The position numbers and the translations under genes were made by a program. DNA of 64,000 bases from assembly GCF_004375085.3 (NCBI RefSeq), contig NZ_SNAQ03000005.1, positions 216,858 to 280,857 of the forward strand, given 5' to 3'. This DNA comes from Lewinella sp. W8. GTDB taxonomy: Bacteria > Bacteroidota > Bacteroidia > Chitinophagales > Saprospiraceae. Positions 47,001-55,561 of this stretch are shown in pieces. The first letter of the stretch is position 1. The number at the start of each line of letters is the position of its first letter. The notes beneath the pieces were generated by a model. It saw only the letters and a list, made by a program, of their open reading frames with translations, had not been told where the DNA came from and did not search any database.

Positions 47001-47413
47001 AAATGACCTTCAGTCGCAAGGCCGAACAGCTGAGCAACTGCATCATCTGGAACGAGGGAGAAGGCCGGGTGAAACTGACCCCACTACCCTGGCAGGCCCA
47101 GCTCACCACCCAGTTCACCGCCGCGGTAGCCGACGTTAACGGGGATTCCCGGCCGGACCTGTGGCTAGGCGGCAACCTGCACGGGCTTTCTCCCCAGGTG
47201 GGCCGGTCTGACGCCGGCCGCGGCACCCTACTGCTCAACGAGGGCGACCGGCAGTGGTCCTACGTGTCCAACGAGGCCAGTGGAATATCGGTCCGTGGCC
47301 AGGTGCGTGACGCCCAGTTTTTACGGCTGGCTACCGGAGATCTGTCCCTCATCGTAGGGTGCAATAACGAACCCGTACAAACCTACGTCCTGCGCGCTTC
47401 GTCGAGTAAATAG
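44063..47413 (+). CDS. ASPIC/UnbV and FG-GAP lipoprotein, CRTAC1-like, paralogue 1
   Basis: 1116 residues. Lipobox VIIAGC (Cys18). Blades with DLNGDGMNDLYFAA, DVNADGRMDIYVCN, DYDKDGDLDVYLLN, DLDNDGDPEIFSTD and many more, first about residues 50-480. An ASPIC/UnbV domain follows at about 522-595 (GVGAKVSLRHGDETQ, TVTWPDGRKQ). A second propeller follows to the end (DPNGDGREDFVLLG). The layout is that of CRTAC1/UnbV-type proteins widespread in marine Bacteroidota with SusCD. Function unknown. ATG at 44063 begins the signal; 12 more residues upstream are possible. Confidence 0.8.
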   Translation: MPKLSRLTLLLSLFVIIAGCGNERGYQAPRNALFTTLSPRQTGVNFINSVEDGENFNVLSYRNFYNGGGVAIADLNGDGMNDLYFAANQGPNRLYVNEGDLQFREVSEAGGAAGAMAWATGVTTVDVNADGRMDIYVCNSGEVDGSKRANELFINQGNDEAGNPKFVEKSQEYGLADEGFSTQAAWFDYDKDGDLDVYLLNNSYLSPDRINPNGENRGVRDAAGGDKLLRNDGPEASPRFSDVSEEAGIFGSRIGFGLGSGLGDVNMDGWTDIYISNDFWERDYLYINQQDGTFKEQLIDRVDHVSISSMGSDVADLDNDGDPEIFSTDMLASDNYRLQAATLFDTYTTEGIKYQADYHHQILQNCLQVNDGNGNFIETAHYSGVSATDWSWGALIFDMNSDGRKDIFVANGIYRDIMNLDFADFLADKEKVKEMVEAKGRYDWRDFVTLLPHNQQPNYAFLNQGNLRFESRAEDLGLGAPSYSNGAAYGDLDGDGDLDLVVNNVNQPAFIYQNNSRERGQRTVTVKLIGTQRNPQGVGAKVSLRHGDETQTLEQYPTRGFLSTVGPELVFGLDQAEAYDELTVTWPDGRKQSLSGGDANTTVEFRYEEASPATPSSEGSANPIFAEADQTLNPVATHEEPFFNDFDHESLLHRVLSDPGPKVVKGDPNGDGREDFVLLGSAGQADQLFLQTAEGTFERAENSSFTFTASYESSCGAFFDADGDGDEDLMLGSGGNEFSRGFSAYAVRYYENIDGNLVYNQTQAPLAGGELSCILPADIDFDGDMDLFLGARAIPGNYGLTPQSFLFVRENGQWVNQTPEELATVGMVTGGAWTDLNNDQRPDLVLVGDWMPITVAFTLQGATISSLFEVPNSRGWWTGLRAADLDGDGREDLIATNWGENSKFKASVDRPLEMHAKDFDGNGKTEFIINWYPPADDRPYPFASKRTMHGQLPHLRKKTLKYEDYARSTYETLFTEEERQMTFSRKAEQLSNCIIWNEGEGRVKLTPLPWQAQLTTQFTAAVADVNGDSRPDLWLGGNLHGLSPQVGRSDAGRGTLLLNEGDRQWSYVSNEASGISVRGQVRDAQFLRLATGDLSLIVGCNNEPVQTYVLRASSSK

Positions 47414-47457
47414 CCCCCCCAAGTATTCGTTTTTGTTGACTTGTTGCCTATCTGAAC

Positions 47458-50400
47458 ATGAAGTATACACTCCCATATTTTGCCACTGCCCTCGTGGCTG
47501 CCTTCTTCCTGACGGCCTGCGTCGAGGAGCCTCCACGTGTCTTTACCCGCCTGGATCCCGCACAGACCGGAGTGGACTTCGTCAACCGCACGGGAGAAAG
47601 CGACAGCTTCAACATCCTGACCAACGAGTACATCTACAATGGTGGGGGCGTAGGCATCGGGGACTTCGATCAGGACGGACGGCAGGACATTTTCTTCAGC
47701 GGAAACGCCGTCGACAACCAACTTTACCTGAATCGGGGCGACTGGCAGTTTGAAGAAGTGGGGCAGGTGGCCGGCATCGGTGGTACGGGCCGCTGGAATG
47801 GCGGAGTTACCATTGTCGACGTCAACGCCGACGGTTTGGACGACATCTACGTGTGTGCGTCCATCCGGGAGAATCCCGCCGAGCGGGCGAACCAACTCTA
47901 TCTGAATCGGGGGCCTGGGGAAGACGGCGTTCCGCGTTTTGAGGACGTCGCTCCGGCCTACGGAATTGCCGACACCAACCACAACACCCAGGCCGCCTGG
48001 CTGGACTACGACCTGGACGGTGACCTGGACCTCTTCCTCCTGGTCAACAAGATGGTGAACAACAAGCGGCCCAACGATTTTAGCCGGAAGATCGTTGACG
48101 GCACGGGGAGCCGTACCGATAAACTCTACCGGCAGGATCAGGTCAACGGCGAAATACGCTTTACCGAAGTGGGTAAGGAAACCGGGATTCTGTACCAGGG
48201 CTTTGCCCTGGGGGCCACGATTTGCGACCTGAACCGGGACGGTGCGCCGGACATCTACGTGAGCAATGACTACCTGAGCAACGATCTGGCCTACCTGAAC
48301 ACCGAACGGGAGGACGGATCGCGGTATTTCGTCGACATCGCCCCTACCCTCATGAAGCACACCAGCTACAGTGCCATGGGCAACGACGTGGCGGATCTCA
48401 ACAACGACGGCCTGCCCGACATCCTGGCCGTGGACATGCTACCGGCGGATAATTACCGGCGTAAAATGATGTTGCCCGCCAATAATTACACCTACCTGCT
48501 CAACCTGGAGCGCTACGGCTACCAGCCGCAGTTTGTGCGGAATACGCTGCAGGTCAGCCAGGGGAGTCGGCCCGATACGCTGACGGATCTTCCCCTCTAT
48601 TCCGAGGTGGCCATGCAGGCGGGCTTACCCGCGACCGACTGGAGCTGGACGCCGGTGGTAGCGGACTTCAATCTGGATGGCCACAAGGACGTTATCATCA
48701 CGAATGGCTTCCCGCGGGACATTACGGATAAAGATTTTGGCGACTATAATTCCGCCAACAGCCGCTACTTCGCGGTGGATAAAATGCTGGCCAAAATCCC
48801 CTCCGTCAAACTGGCCAACGTGGCCTACCGGGCCGTGCCCAACGAAGATGGCATTCCCCGTTACGATGACGTCAGTGAACTGTGGGGCATCGACGTGACC
48901 AGCTTCAGCAACGGAGCTGCCTACGCGGATCTGGACAATGACGGAGACCTCGACTACGTGGTCAACAACATCGATGATCCGGCGCATTTGTACCGGAATA
49001 ATCAAGAAGGAAACCAGGCGCTCGTGATCCGGCCCGCGGAAGGCATGAAGGCCGCGGAATACTGGGGAACCGAAGTGCGGGTGATGGCCGACGGACTGCC
49101 AACGCAGACCTATTACTGGCACCCGCACCGTGGGTACTTGTCGAGTCACAGCCCCCAGATTCACGCGGCGGCCGGCCAGGGGGATATCCTCCTGGAGGTT
49201 GACTGGGTCGGTGGAGCAAAAAGATTATACGGGCCGTTCATGGCCGGGGAGACGATCAGCCTTTCTCCCGAAGAAGGGGAAGAACGAGAAGATTTTGCGC
49301 GCTCCCGCTTACCTTTCGTTTCCCCGCTGGAAACGGGGATTGTCCATAAAGAGCGGGATTACATCGACTTCAACGTACAGCCGATGCTGCTACGGAAGCT
49401 AAGTGAACAGGGCCCGGGAGTGGCCGTAACCGACTGGAATAAAGATGGTTACGACGATATCTACCTGAGTGGCAGCTTTGACCATCGGGGGCGGTGGCTG
49501 GAGGGAGGCCCGGAGGGCTTCCGGGAAGTTGAATCCCGCTTCACCGAAGACCCACCGGTGAATAGCGAAGAACTGGGGTGCCTGTTCTTTGATGCCGACG
49601 GCGACGGAGATGACGACCTCTACATTGCCGCGGGGAGCTACGAATTCCCACTGGCCCAGGGCGATTACGCCGACCGGTTTTTCCTCAACGAAGGGGGGCG
49701 CTACGCGCAGGTGCCAGCTGCGACGGAGGGGATTCCGCCCTTCTCGGCCTCCTGTGTACGTGCCGCCGACTACGACCAGGACGGGGACCTCGACCTGTTC
49801 GTAGGCGCCAGGGTGGAACCCTATGCCTACCCCAAACCCGTACAGAGCCGACTACTGAAAAACGAGCTGGTCGATGGCGTACCCCGCTTCGTGCCCGACG
49901 AACTGGGCGGTCAGGTGCTGGCCGAGGTGACCAACGTCTGCGATGCCCTCTTTACCGACTACAACGATGATGGCCGTCCGGACCTCCTGCTGGTGGGAGA
50001 ATGGGCTGCCCCGAAACTATTCATCAATCAGGCCGCGGGTTGGGAAGACCACTCGGACAGGCTCTTTTACGATCCGGTGGACTCCGATCCTAGCCTACCC
50101 CACGGCTGGTGGAACAGCCTGGTCGCCGGAGATTTTGATAACGACGGCGATACGGATTACGTGGTCGGGAACTACGGAGAAAACACCATTCTCCGTCCCC
50201 GGGAAGACCGGCCCGTCACGGCTACCCTCGCCGATTTTGACAATAACGGAACGCTTGATTTCGTACCCTTCACCTACTTCCGGGAGCCGGACGGCAGCTA
50301 CGAGGCCTATCCCTTCTTTAACCGGAATGATTTTGCCAAGCAGCTAACCAAGATCAAGGCCCAGCACAACACCCATAAGTCGTTTGCCGCGGCTCCCGCC

Positions 50401-50946
50401 AGCAACTACCTTCCTCCGGAGGGGCGGGAAGCCTACCAGTTTCGGGTGGATGAACTGCGCTCCGTGTACCTGGAACGGACCGAGGATGGTTTGATGATGC
50501 ACCCCCTCCCCCCGGCGGCTCAGGCATTCCCCGTATTCGGGATGCTGCCGCTGGACCTCAACGACGATGCCTTTCTCGACCTGTTGGTCATCGGGAATGA
50601 CCACGGTGGGGAAACCAGCCAGGGCCACCTGAACGGCGGAAATGGCCTGCTGCTACTGGGTCAGGGGAACGGATACTTCGAACCCGTGGTGCCCGAAAAC
50701 AGCGGATTCTTCGTTCCCGGTGAGGGGCGGTCTTTGGTGCTGGCCAGCAGTCCCGAGGGGCCCAGAATCGTGGCCGCCCAGAACAGCGGTCCGCTGCGCG
50801 TTTTCTTACCCACCGGATCCTACGTATCGCTGGATTCGGGGAGCCAATTACCGGGTGAGGCCGCCCAGCGTAAGCTTGAGCGATACCTGGGCAGCGGATA
50901 CCTGGGGCAGTCCAGTCAAACCATCTGGGCCAGAAGCGGCAAGTAG
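47458..50946 (+). CDS. ASPIC/UnbV and FG-GAP lipoprotein, CRTAC1-like, paralogue 2
   Basis: 1162 residues. Lipobox FFLTAC then VEEPP, an acidic export signal. Its opening (QTGVDFVNRTGE, NEYIYNGGGVGIGDFDQDG) repeats that of paralogue 1 (QTGVNFINSVED, RNFYNGGGVAIADLNGDG), so the two came from a duplication. Blades occur through about residue 480, an ASPIC/UnbV domain at about 521-590 (VDWVGGAKRLYGP), and a second blade set to the end. 44 bp after paralogue 1, so an operon. Last gene of the SusCD locus. Confidence 0.82.
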   Translation: MKYTLPYFATALVAAFFLTACVEEPPRVFTRLDPAQTGVDFVNRTGESDSFNILTNEYIYNGGGVGIGDFDQDGRQDIFFSGNAVDNQLYLNRGDWQFEEVGQVAGIGGTGRWNGGVTIVDVNADGLDDIYVCASIRENPAERANQLYLNRGPGEDGVPRFEDVAPAYGIADTNHNTQAAWLDYDLDGDLDLFLLVNKMVNNKRPNDFSRKIVDGTGSRTDKLYRQDQVNGEIRFTEVGKETGILYQGFALGATICDLNRDGAPDIYVSNDYLSNDLAYLNTEREDGSRYFVDIAPTLMKHTSYSAMGNDVADLNNDGLPDILAVDMLPADNYRRKMMLPANNYTYLLNLERYGYQPQFVRNTLQVSQGSRPDTLTDLPLYSEVAMQAGLPATDWSWTPVVADFNLDGHKDVIITNGFPRDITDKDFGDYNSANSRYFAVDKMLAKIPSVKLANVAYRAVPNEDGIPRYDDVSELWGIDVTSFSNGAAYADLDNDGDLDYVVNNIDDPAHLYRNNQEGNQALVIRPAEGMKAAEYWGTEVRVMADGLPTQTYYWHPHRGYLSSHSPQIHAAAGQGDILLEVDWVGGAKRLYGPFMAGETISLSPEEGEEREDFARSRLPFVSPLETGIVHKERDYIDFNVQPMLLRKLSEQGPGVAVTDWNKDGYDDIYLSGSFDHRGRWLEGGPEGFREVESRFTEDPPVNSEELGCLFFDADGDGDDDLYIAAGSYEFPLAQGDYADRFFLNEGGRYAQVPAATEGIPPFSASCVRAADYDQDGDLDLFVGARVEPYAYPKPVQSRLLKNELVDGVPRFVPDELGGQVLAEVTNVCDALFTDYNDDGRPDLLLVGEWAAPKLFINQAAGWEDHSDRLFYDPVDSDPSLPHGWWNSLVAGDFDNDGDTDYVVGNYGENTILRPREDRPVTATLADFDNNGTLDFVPFTYFREPDGSYEAYPFFNRNDFAKQLTKIKAQHNTHKSFAAAPASNYLPPEGREAYQFRVDELRSVYLERTEDGLMMHPLPPAAQAFPVFGMLPLDLNDDAFLDLLVIGNDHGGETSQGHLNGGNGLLLLGQGNGYFEPVVPENSGFFVPGEGRSLVLASSPEGPRIVAAQNSGPLRVFLPTGSYVSLDSGSQLPGEAAQRKLERYLGSGYLGQSSQTIWARSGK

Positions 50947-50979
50947 ATTCGCGGCAACATGGCCCTCAAACCCATGAGT

Positions 50980-50998
50980 GGGCACCTGCGCTTGCGCC
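50980..50998 (-). repeat. Dispersed GCGCAGGTGCCA repeat, copy 6
   Basis: Minus-strand GGCGCAAGCGCAGGTGCCC, close to copies 1 and 8. Confidence 0.5.
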
Positions 50999-51117
50999 CC
51001 AGGGAAGAAAGGCAAAAATCGGTCTGCTTCCGTAAACACGGATCGAGAAGGGCCACAAGAAGTCTTACCTTCGCCCTACCCTGACCACGTCATTTACCGT
51101 GACGACAAGCCAAGATC

Positions 51118-52464
51118 ATGACTGAATTTATTGAACGCCTGGAGGAGCTCGATCAGCCCTTCGTGAAAGTGGCCATCACCGACATTGATGGTATCCTGCG
51201 GGGAAAATATATGGCCCGGGAAAAAGTAGTGGAGGCCGCCAAACGGGGATTCGGTTTTTGTAACGTTGTTTTCGGCTGGGACAGCAACGATCAGGTGTAC
51301 GACAACGCTACGCTGAGCGGATGGCATACGGGTTACGCCGATGGCCTGGCGCGCCTTGACCCAACGACCCTGCGGGAAATCCCCTGGGAAGATGGCACTC
51401 CCTTTTGCCTGGCCGATTTTGCTCACGACCAGTCCGGTCTGGCCGATGCCTGTCCGAGAACGCTGCTGAAGCGGGTCGTCGCCAAAGCCGAAAGTATGGG
51501 CTTCACCCCAAAATTCGGTCCGGAATTTGAGTGGTTTACGCTACGGGAAACGCCCGACAGCCTCGTCGAAAAGGGCTACCATCGGCCACTACCCATTTCT
51601 CCGAGCATGTTTGGGTACTCCATTCTGCGTACCACCCTGAACGCTCCCTTTTTCCGGGATTTGCTTCATCAGCTCCGGGCCTTCCGAATTCCCCTGGAGG
51701 GCTTACACACCGAGACCGGACCGGGAGTGCTGGAAGCTGCCATCCGCTACGATGACGTGCTGTCCGCCGCGGACCGGGCGGTGCTGTTCAAGACGGCCGT
51801 TAAGGAAATCGCCTACCGCCACGGCTTCCTGGCCACCTTCATGGCCAAGTGGCGGGAGGACCTGCCGGGCTGCAGCGGGCACCTGCACCAGAGCCTGTGG
51901 CGGGACGGAGAAAACCAGTTCGGATCGGCCGAGCATCCGCGAGGAATGAGTAAACTGATGGAGCATTATGTGGCCGGACAGCTGCACTGCCTTCCCGAAC
52001 TGATGCCCCTACTGGCCCCGACCATCAACAGTTACAAGCGCTACGTGGCGGGAAGCTGGGCCGCTACGGGCATGAACTGGGGAATCGGCAACCGGACGAC
52101 GGCCCTGCGGGTAATCGCCGCAGACCCGGGCAGCACCAGACTGGAGACCCGGCTTCCCGGGGCGGACGCCAATCCGTACCTGAGCATCGCCGCCGCCCTG
52201 GCGGCGGGCCTTTACGGTATTGAGCGGGAGCTTCCCCTGACCACCGAAGCCATCCAGGGCAATGCGTACGCAGATCAGGATCAACCATCACTTCCCCGCA
52301 CCCTGGCCGAAGCCGTGGGCCGGATGAAGGCCAGCGAGCTTCCGGGCCAGCTGTTGGGAGATGCGTTTTGCCGTCACTTCATCGCTACGCGGGAATGGGA
52401 GGTCCGACAGCATGAAGTGGCCGTAACGGACTGGGAGTTGCGGCGGTACCTGGAAATAATTTAA
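51118..52464 (+). CDS. Glutamine-synthetase-like gamma-glutamyl amine ligase (PuuA/GlnA3-like)
   Basis: 448 residues. GS catalytic fold: metal-binding GPEFEWFTL (Glu) and GPGVLEAAI, ATP/metal motif GCSGHLHQSLW, NSYKRYVAGSWAATGMNW with GIGNRTTALRV, and RLETRLPGADANPYL. The N-terminal VKVAITDIDGILRGKYM differs from ammonia-using GlnA and resembles gamma-glutamyl-polyamine or -amino-alcohol ligases (PuuA, IpuC). It would join an amine to glutamate with ATP. First gene of an operon with an APH-like kinase (37 bp) and a HAD protein; the amine is unknown. Confidence 0.75.
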   Translation: MTEFIERLEELDQPFVKVAITDIDGILRGKYMAREKVVEAAKRGFGFCNVVFGWDSNDQVYDNATLSGWHTGYADGLARLDPTTLREIPWEDGTPFCLADFAHDQSGLADACPRTLLKRVVAKAESMGFTPKFGPEFEWFTLRETPDSLVEKGYHRPLPISPSMFGYSILRTTLNAPFFRDLLHQLRAFRIPLEGLHTETGPGVLEAAIRYDDVLSAADRAVLFKTAVKEIAYRHGFLATFMAKWREDLPGCSGHLHQSLWRDGENQFGSAEHPRGMSKLMEHYVAGQLHCLPELMPLLAPTINSYKRYVAGSWAATGMNWGIGNRTTALRVIAADPGSTRLETRLPGADANPYLSIAAALAAGLYGIERELPLTTEAIQGNAYADQDQPSLPRTLAEAVGRMKASELPGQLLGDAFCRHFIATREWEVRQHEVAVTDWELRRYLEII

Positions 52465-52501
52465 GGCTACATTTAGCCCGAGGAATCCCTAACCGTGTTT
52501 C

Positions 52502-53521
52502 ATGAATTACGAAAAGATCATCAACTACGCCTGGCGGGCCTTCGACCACAGTCGAAAAATCGTTGGAATAAAGAACGTTAGCGCCAACGTGTCCACCAAC
52601 CGGGTGTACCTGGTGTCCTTCGAGGATGGTTACGAGATCATCGCCAAGCTGACCGTCTTCGGCTCCTACGAGACCTTCGTAGAGGACCACACCATCATCA
52701 ATGTATTGGCGAATAACCTGCCCGTACGGTATTCCAATTTTCTTTCGCGGGCCCTCATGAAGGGTTCCAACATCTTCTTCCACCGATACATTGACGACAC
52801 GGACGATGCCTGGGTAATATTCTACCGTCCAATCCACATCGACCAACCGCCTCCGAAGCGCTTTGATCAGGAAGGGGTGAGGCTCCTCGGCCGGGAGATG
52901 GCCGAATTCCACCGTGCTTGTGCCACAGTGAAAAACACCCTCCCCCAACCCAGTCGGGACATGACCGACGACGTGAGCGCCCTGATGCAGGTCGCCCGCA
53001 AGGACTTTCCGGACTGCCACGAAATTCTTGAAGAGCAGTGCAAGAAATTCCTGGACAATACCCACGCCATCAACGCCTACGGCTTTGATAAAATCCCGGT
53101 TTTCGTCGACTGGAACATCGGGAACTTCTCGGTCGATGGTGACGGTAAACTGGCCTCCCGCTGGGATTATGACTGGTTCAGGATGACGACGCGAGTGGTA
53201 GATTTCTACTTCCTCAGCCGGGTGGTGTCGGACGTAGGCGACCGGACCGACTTCACCTACGAAATTGACCGGCTGATGGAGGACCGCTTTATTTTATTCT
53301 TGCAGTCCTACCATGAGGTTTTCCCGCTGCAGCGATCAGAAATTCAGTTTATCCGGGAGGCCTACCGCTTTTTCCTACTGAATTACGTCTTCCGTCTCGG
53401 GCAGTACTTTTTCCGGCCCGATATCGGGGCCAAACTCCGGGAGGACACGCTGAATTACCACTTTGATTCCATCGATCGCCGGTTCGATACCGAAAAACTG
53501 CTAAATGCCCTCCAACTATGA
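52502..53521 (+). CDS. APH-like phosphotransferase
   Basis: 339 residues, protein-kinase-like fold of the aminoglycoside phosphotransferase/choline kinase type. The catalytic loop reads VFVDWNIGNFSVD (Asp203, Asn207, Asn as magnesium ligand); the usual His two residues before the Asp is a Phe here, which is unusual. The DFG-like part is SRWDYDWFRMTTRVVDFYF. Helices AEFHRACA and the C-lobe are intact. Small-molecule kinase with unknown substrate; position between a ligase and a phosphatase suggests an amine or amino-alcohol. Stop overlaps the next start (ATGA). Confidence 0.65.
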   Translation: MNYEKIINYAWRAFDHSRKIVGIKNVSANVSTNRVYLVSFEDGYEIIAKLTVFGSYETFVEDHTIINVLANNLPVRYSNFLSRALMKGSNIFFHRYIDDTDDAWVIFYRPIHIDQPPPKRFDQEGVRLLGREMAEFHRACATVKNTLPQPSRDMTDDVSALMQVARKDFPDCHEILEEQCKKFLDNTHAINAYGFDKIPVFVDWNIGNFSVDGDGKLASRWDYDWFRMTTRVVDFYFLSRVVSDVGDRTDFTYEIDRLMEDRFILFLQSYHEVFPLQRSEIQFIREAYRFFLLNYVFRLGQYFFRPDIGAKLREDTLNYHFDSIDRRFDTEKLLNALQL

Positions 53522-54375
53522 GTGAGCTGAACATTAAAGATTTCCGGGAAGTCGCTGCGGACTACCGGGTGATATTTTTTGACTCCTACGGCGTGCTGAG
53601 AAATCACCGGGGGATGATTCCGGGAGCGCGGGAGACCATTGAGTCGCTGCGTCAGGCCGGCAAGACCATCCGGGTACTGACCAACAATGCGGCCCGCAGC
53701 CAGGAAGGGGCCGCCCGGCGGCTGGCCAGTCTGGGCTTGCCTGGTTTTGCTCCCGAAGAGATCATCACTTCGGGCATGATGGCCCGGCAGTACCTGGAGG
53801 AAAAAGCACCGGGCGGGCGGGCGGCCTACCTGGGAACGGAGGATGCCGCCGAATACATCGTCCAGGCAAAACTGCAGCCCATTTCGATCAGTGACCTGGA
53901 CCTGGACGATATCGACGATATATCGGCCATGGTATTTCTGGACGACGAGGGGTACGACTGGAATACGGACATCAACAAGACGATCAACCTCTTGCGCAAG
54001 AAGAGTATCCCGGCCATTGTCGCCAACAGCGACAAACTGTATCCCGTGGCCAAGAACGACGTGGCGGTAGCCACGGGGGGCTTAGCCCGGGTGGTGGAAA
54101 GCATTCTGGGCCGGCGGTTTATCCACTTTGGCAAACCCGATACCCAGATGTTTAACTACGCCTTCACGTCCATTCAGGAGGAGGGGGATTTTCTCCGACG
54201 TGACGTGCTGATGGTGGGGGATACGCTACATACGGACATCCTGGGAGGGAATAAATTTGGGATCCACACCGCCCTGGTACTTTCCGGAAATACCCCCCGG
54301 AACAGCGCGCTGCGGGAAATTGAGTCGACGGGGGTGATACCCGACCATATTTGTAGTTCGATCGGGCATGAGTAG
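53518..54375 (+). CDS. HAD-IIA family protein (NagD/TIGR01459-like)
   Basis: 285 residues. Motif I is FFDSYGVLRN: the nucleophile Asp is present, but the acid/base Asp is Tyr, as in the DxWG subgroup of HAD-IIA. Motif II is VLTNNAARS, the C2 cap lies between, and motifs III/IV are FGKPDTQMF and LMVGDTLHTDILGG. Stop/start overlap of 4 bp with the kinase indicates coupling. Most likely a sugar- or amine-phosphate phosphatase in the operon; activity could be altered by the Tyr. Followed by a 34-bp palindrome. Confidence 0.7.
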   Translation: MSELNIKDFREVAADYRVIFFDSYGVLRNHRGMIPGARETIESLRQAGKTIRVLTNNAARSQEGAARRLASLGLPGFAPEEIITSGMMARQYLEEKAPGGRAAYLGTEDAAEYIVQAKLQPISISDLDLDDIDDISAMVFLDDEGYDWNTDINKTINLLRKKSIPAIVANSDKLYPVAKNDVAVATGGLARVVESILGRRFIHFGKPDTQMFNYAFTSIQEEGDFLRRDVLMVGDTLHTDILGGNKFGIHTALVLSGNTPRNSALREIESTGVIPDHICSSIGHE

Positions 54376-54416
54376 GGGGTGATTTGGGGGGATTTTTTTT
54401 GGGAAAAATTTAGCTT

Positions 54417-54450
54417 CGTCGACAGAGTCTACATGTAGACTCTGTCGACG
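54417..54450. terminator. Perfect 34-bp palindrome, bidirectional terminator
   Basis: 17-bp arms (CGTCGACAGAGTCTACA and its complement) with no spacer, between convergent genes ending at 54375 and 54487. Flanks have T8 on the left and AATTT/AAAAAT tracts, so it can end both messages. Confidence 0.75.
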
Positions 54451-54486
54451 GAATTTGGAAAAATCCCACCCCAACCAAACACTACC

Positions 54487-55392
54487 TCACCCCAGCCGCT
54501 TGTGCCGGTAACTACTGGGCGACTGCCGAAAATGCCGCTTAAAAATGCGGGTGAAGTAGGAGACGCTGTTGAAGCCACAGCGAGCCGAAATTTCCCCGAT
54601 GGAGGCCGGACTGTTCTGTAGCAGGTTGGCCGCCAGTTTCAGCCGTTCCTGGTTGATAAACTCGACCGGAGAGCAGCCCATTTCGTTTTTGAACGCCTGG
54701 TAAAACTGGGTCTCACTCATATAAGCCCGCTTGCTGAGCTCCCTGACCGATAGTTTGGCCGATAGGTGATTCCGGATGAAGGTCAGTACGTAGGCCAAAC
54801 GATCGTGACCAGCGTTGGTCTGGGCGGTAATGAGCTTCATTTCCCGGGATTCCGTCTCCAGTATCCGGATCAGCAATTCCTGCAGCATCATGTCCACAAA
54901 GATGTCCTTAGACTCGTGGTCTTCGGCACAAAGAAAGATCAGCCGTTGGATGATCTGATGGATCGCCACATTGTTGAGGAAGTGGAAATTGTAGTCGGTG
55001 AAGGTCCATTCCCCATTATCCGTTTTGGGGCGACGCTCGTTCATGAGGGCCACCACCCGCCGAATCCGCTCATCGTCAATCGTCAGGGCGAGGCATTTGG
55101 TGGGGTCCTCCATCGTAGCCTCGGGAAAGTCAATGGTCATCAGTTCTTCGGCGGGCAGCATAATGGATTCGCCGGGAACGAACTCAAAGCCCGGTCGCTG
55201 CCGCAGATGCATCACCTTTTTGCCCCGAAGCATCGTAGCCAAAACGGGGTGGTCAAAATCCAGTTTCACGCCAGCCGCCACCGTGTGGGTTTCAAAGAGA
55301 TGAAGCTCCGCATCGCGGAGCCCGTAGGTGGTTTGGTTCTCCACCAGAGTCTGTAAATCACGGCCACGAAGGGGCTGACGGGGTAATTGCAT
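54487..55392 (-). CDS. AraC family transcriptional regulator
   Basis: 301 residues. The C-terminal 100 hold the double helix-turn-helix (KLSVRELSKRAYMSETQFYQ, then SIGEISARCGFNSVSYFTRI) and the family end FKRHFRQSPSSYR. The N-terminal part (about 20-160) is a cupin-like sensory half (VKLDFDHPVLATML, GESIMLPAEE) with a helical linker. Divergent from the aldehyde dehydrogenase gene with a 169-bp gap containing a palindromic operator, so it most likely controls that gene, sensing an alcohol or aldehyde. Similar regulators precede ALDH-DUF779 pairs in other bacteria. Confidence 0.82.
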   Translation of the reverse strand: MQLPRQPLRGRDLQTLVENQTTYGLRDAELHLFETHTVAAGVKLDFDHPVLATMLRGKKVMHLRQRPGFEFVPGESIMLPAEELMTIDFPEATMEDPTKCLALTIDDERIRRVVALMNERRPKTDNGEWTFTDYNFHFLNNVAIHQIIQRLIFLCAEDHESKDIFVDMMLQELLIRILETESREMKLITAQTNAGHDRLAYVLTFIRNHLSAKLSVRELSKRAYMSETQFYQAFKNEMGCSPVEFINQERLKLAANLLQNSPASIGEISARCGFNSVSYFTRIFKRHFRQSPSSYRHKRLG

Positions 55393-55465
55393 ACGGTAAG
55401 TAGCGTCGAAATTCCTTAATTATAAACTGGCTACAACAAAATAGTCCCGCTTCGGGAGAATAGTT

Positions 55466-55488
55466 CACAATTCGTGCAGAATTGTGCA
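55466..55488. promoter_or_regulatory. Palindromic/direct-repeat operator for AraC regulator
   Basis: CACAATTC GTGCA GAATTGTG: perfect 8-bp arms around 5 bases at 55466-55486. It also contains the direct repeat GTGCA at 55474 and 55484, 10 bp apart, one helical turn, as liked by AraC-type proteins. Lies in the divergent gap, 74 bp before both starts in round figures. Confidence 0.6.
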
Positions 55489-55561
55489 AATAACCCTCAT
55501 TGACCGAATATAATTTTACCAAGCATTAGAAAAACAACATAAATCATCTAATTTTTAGATC

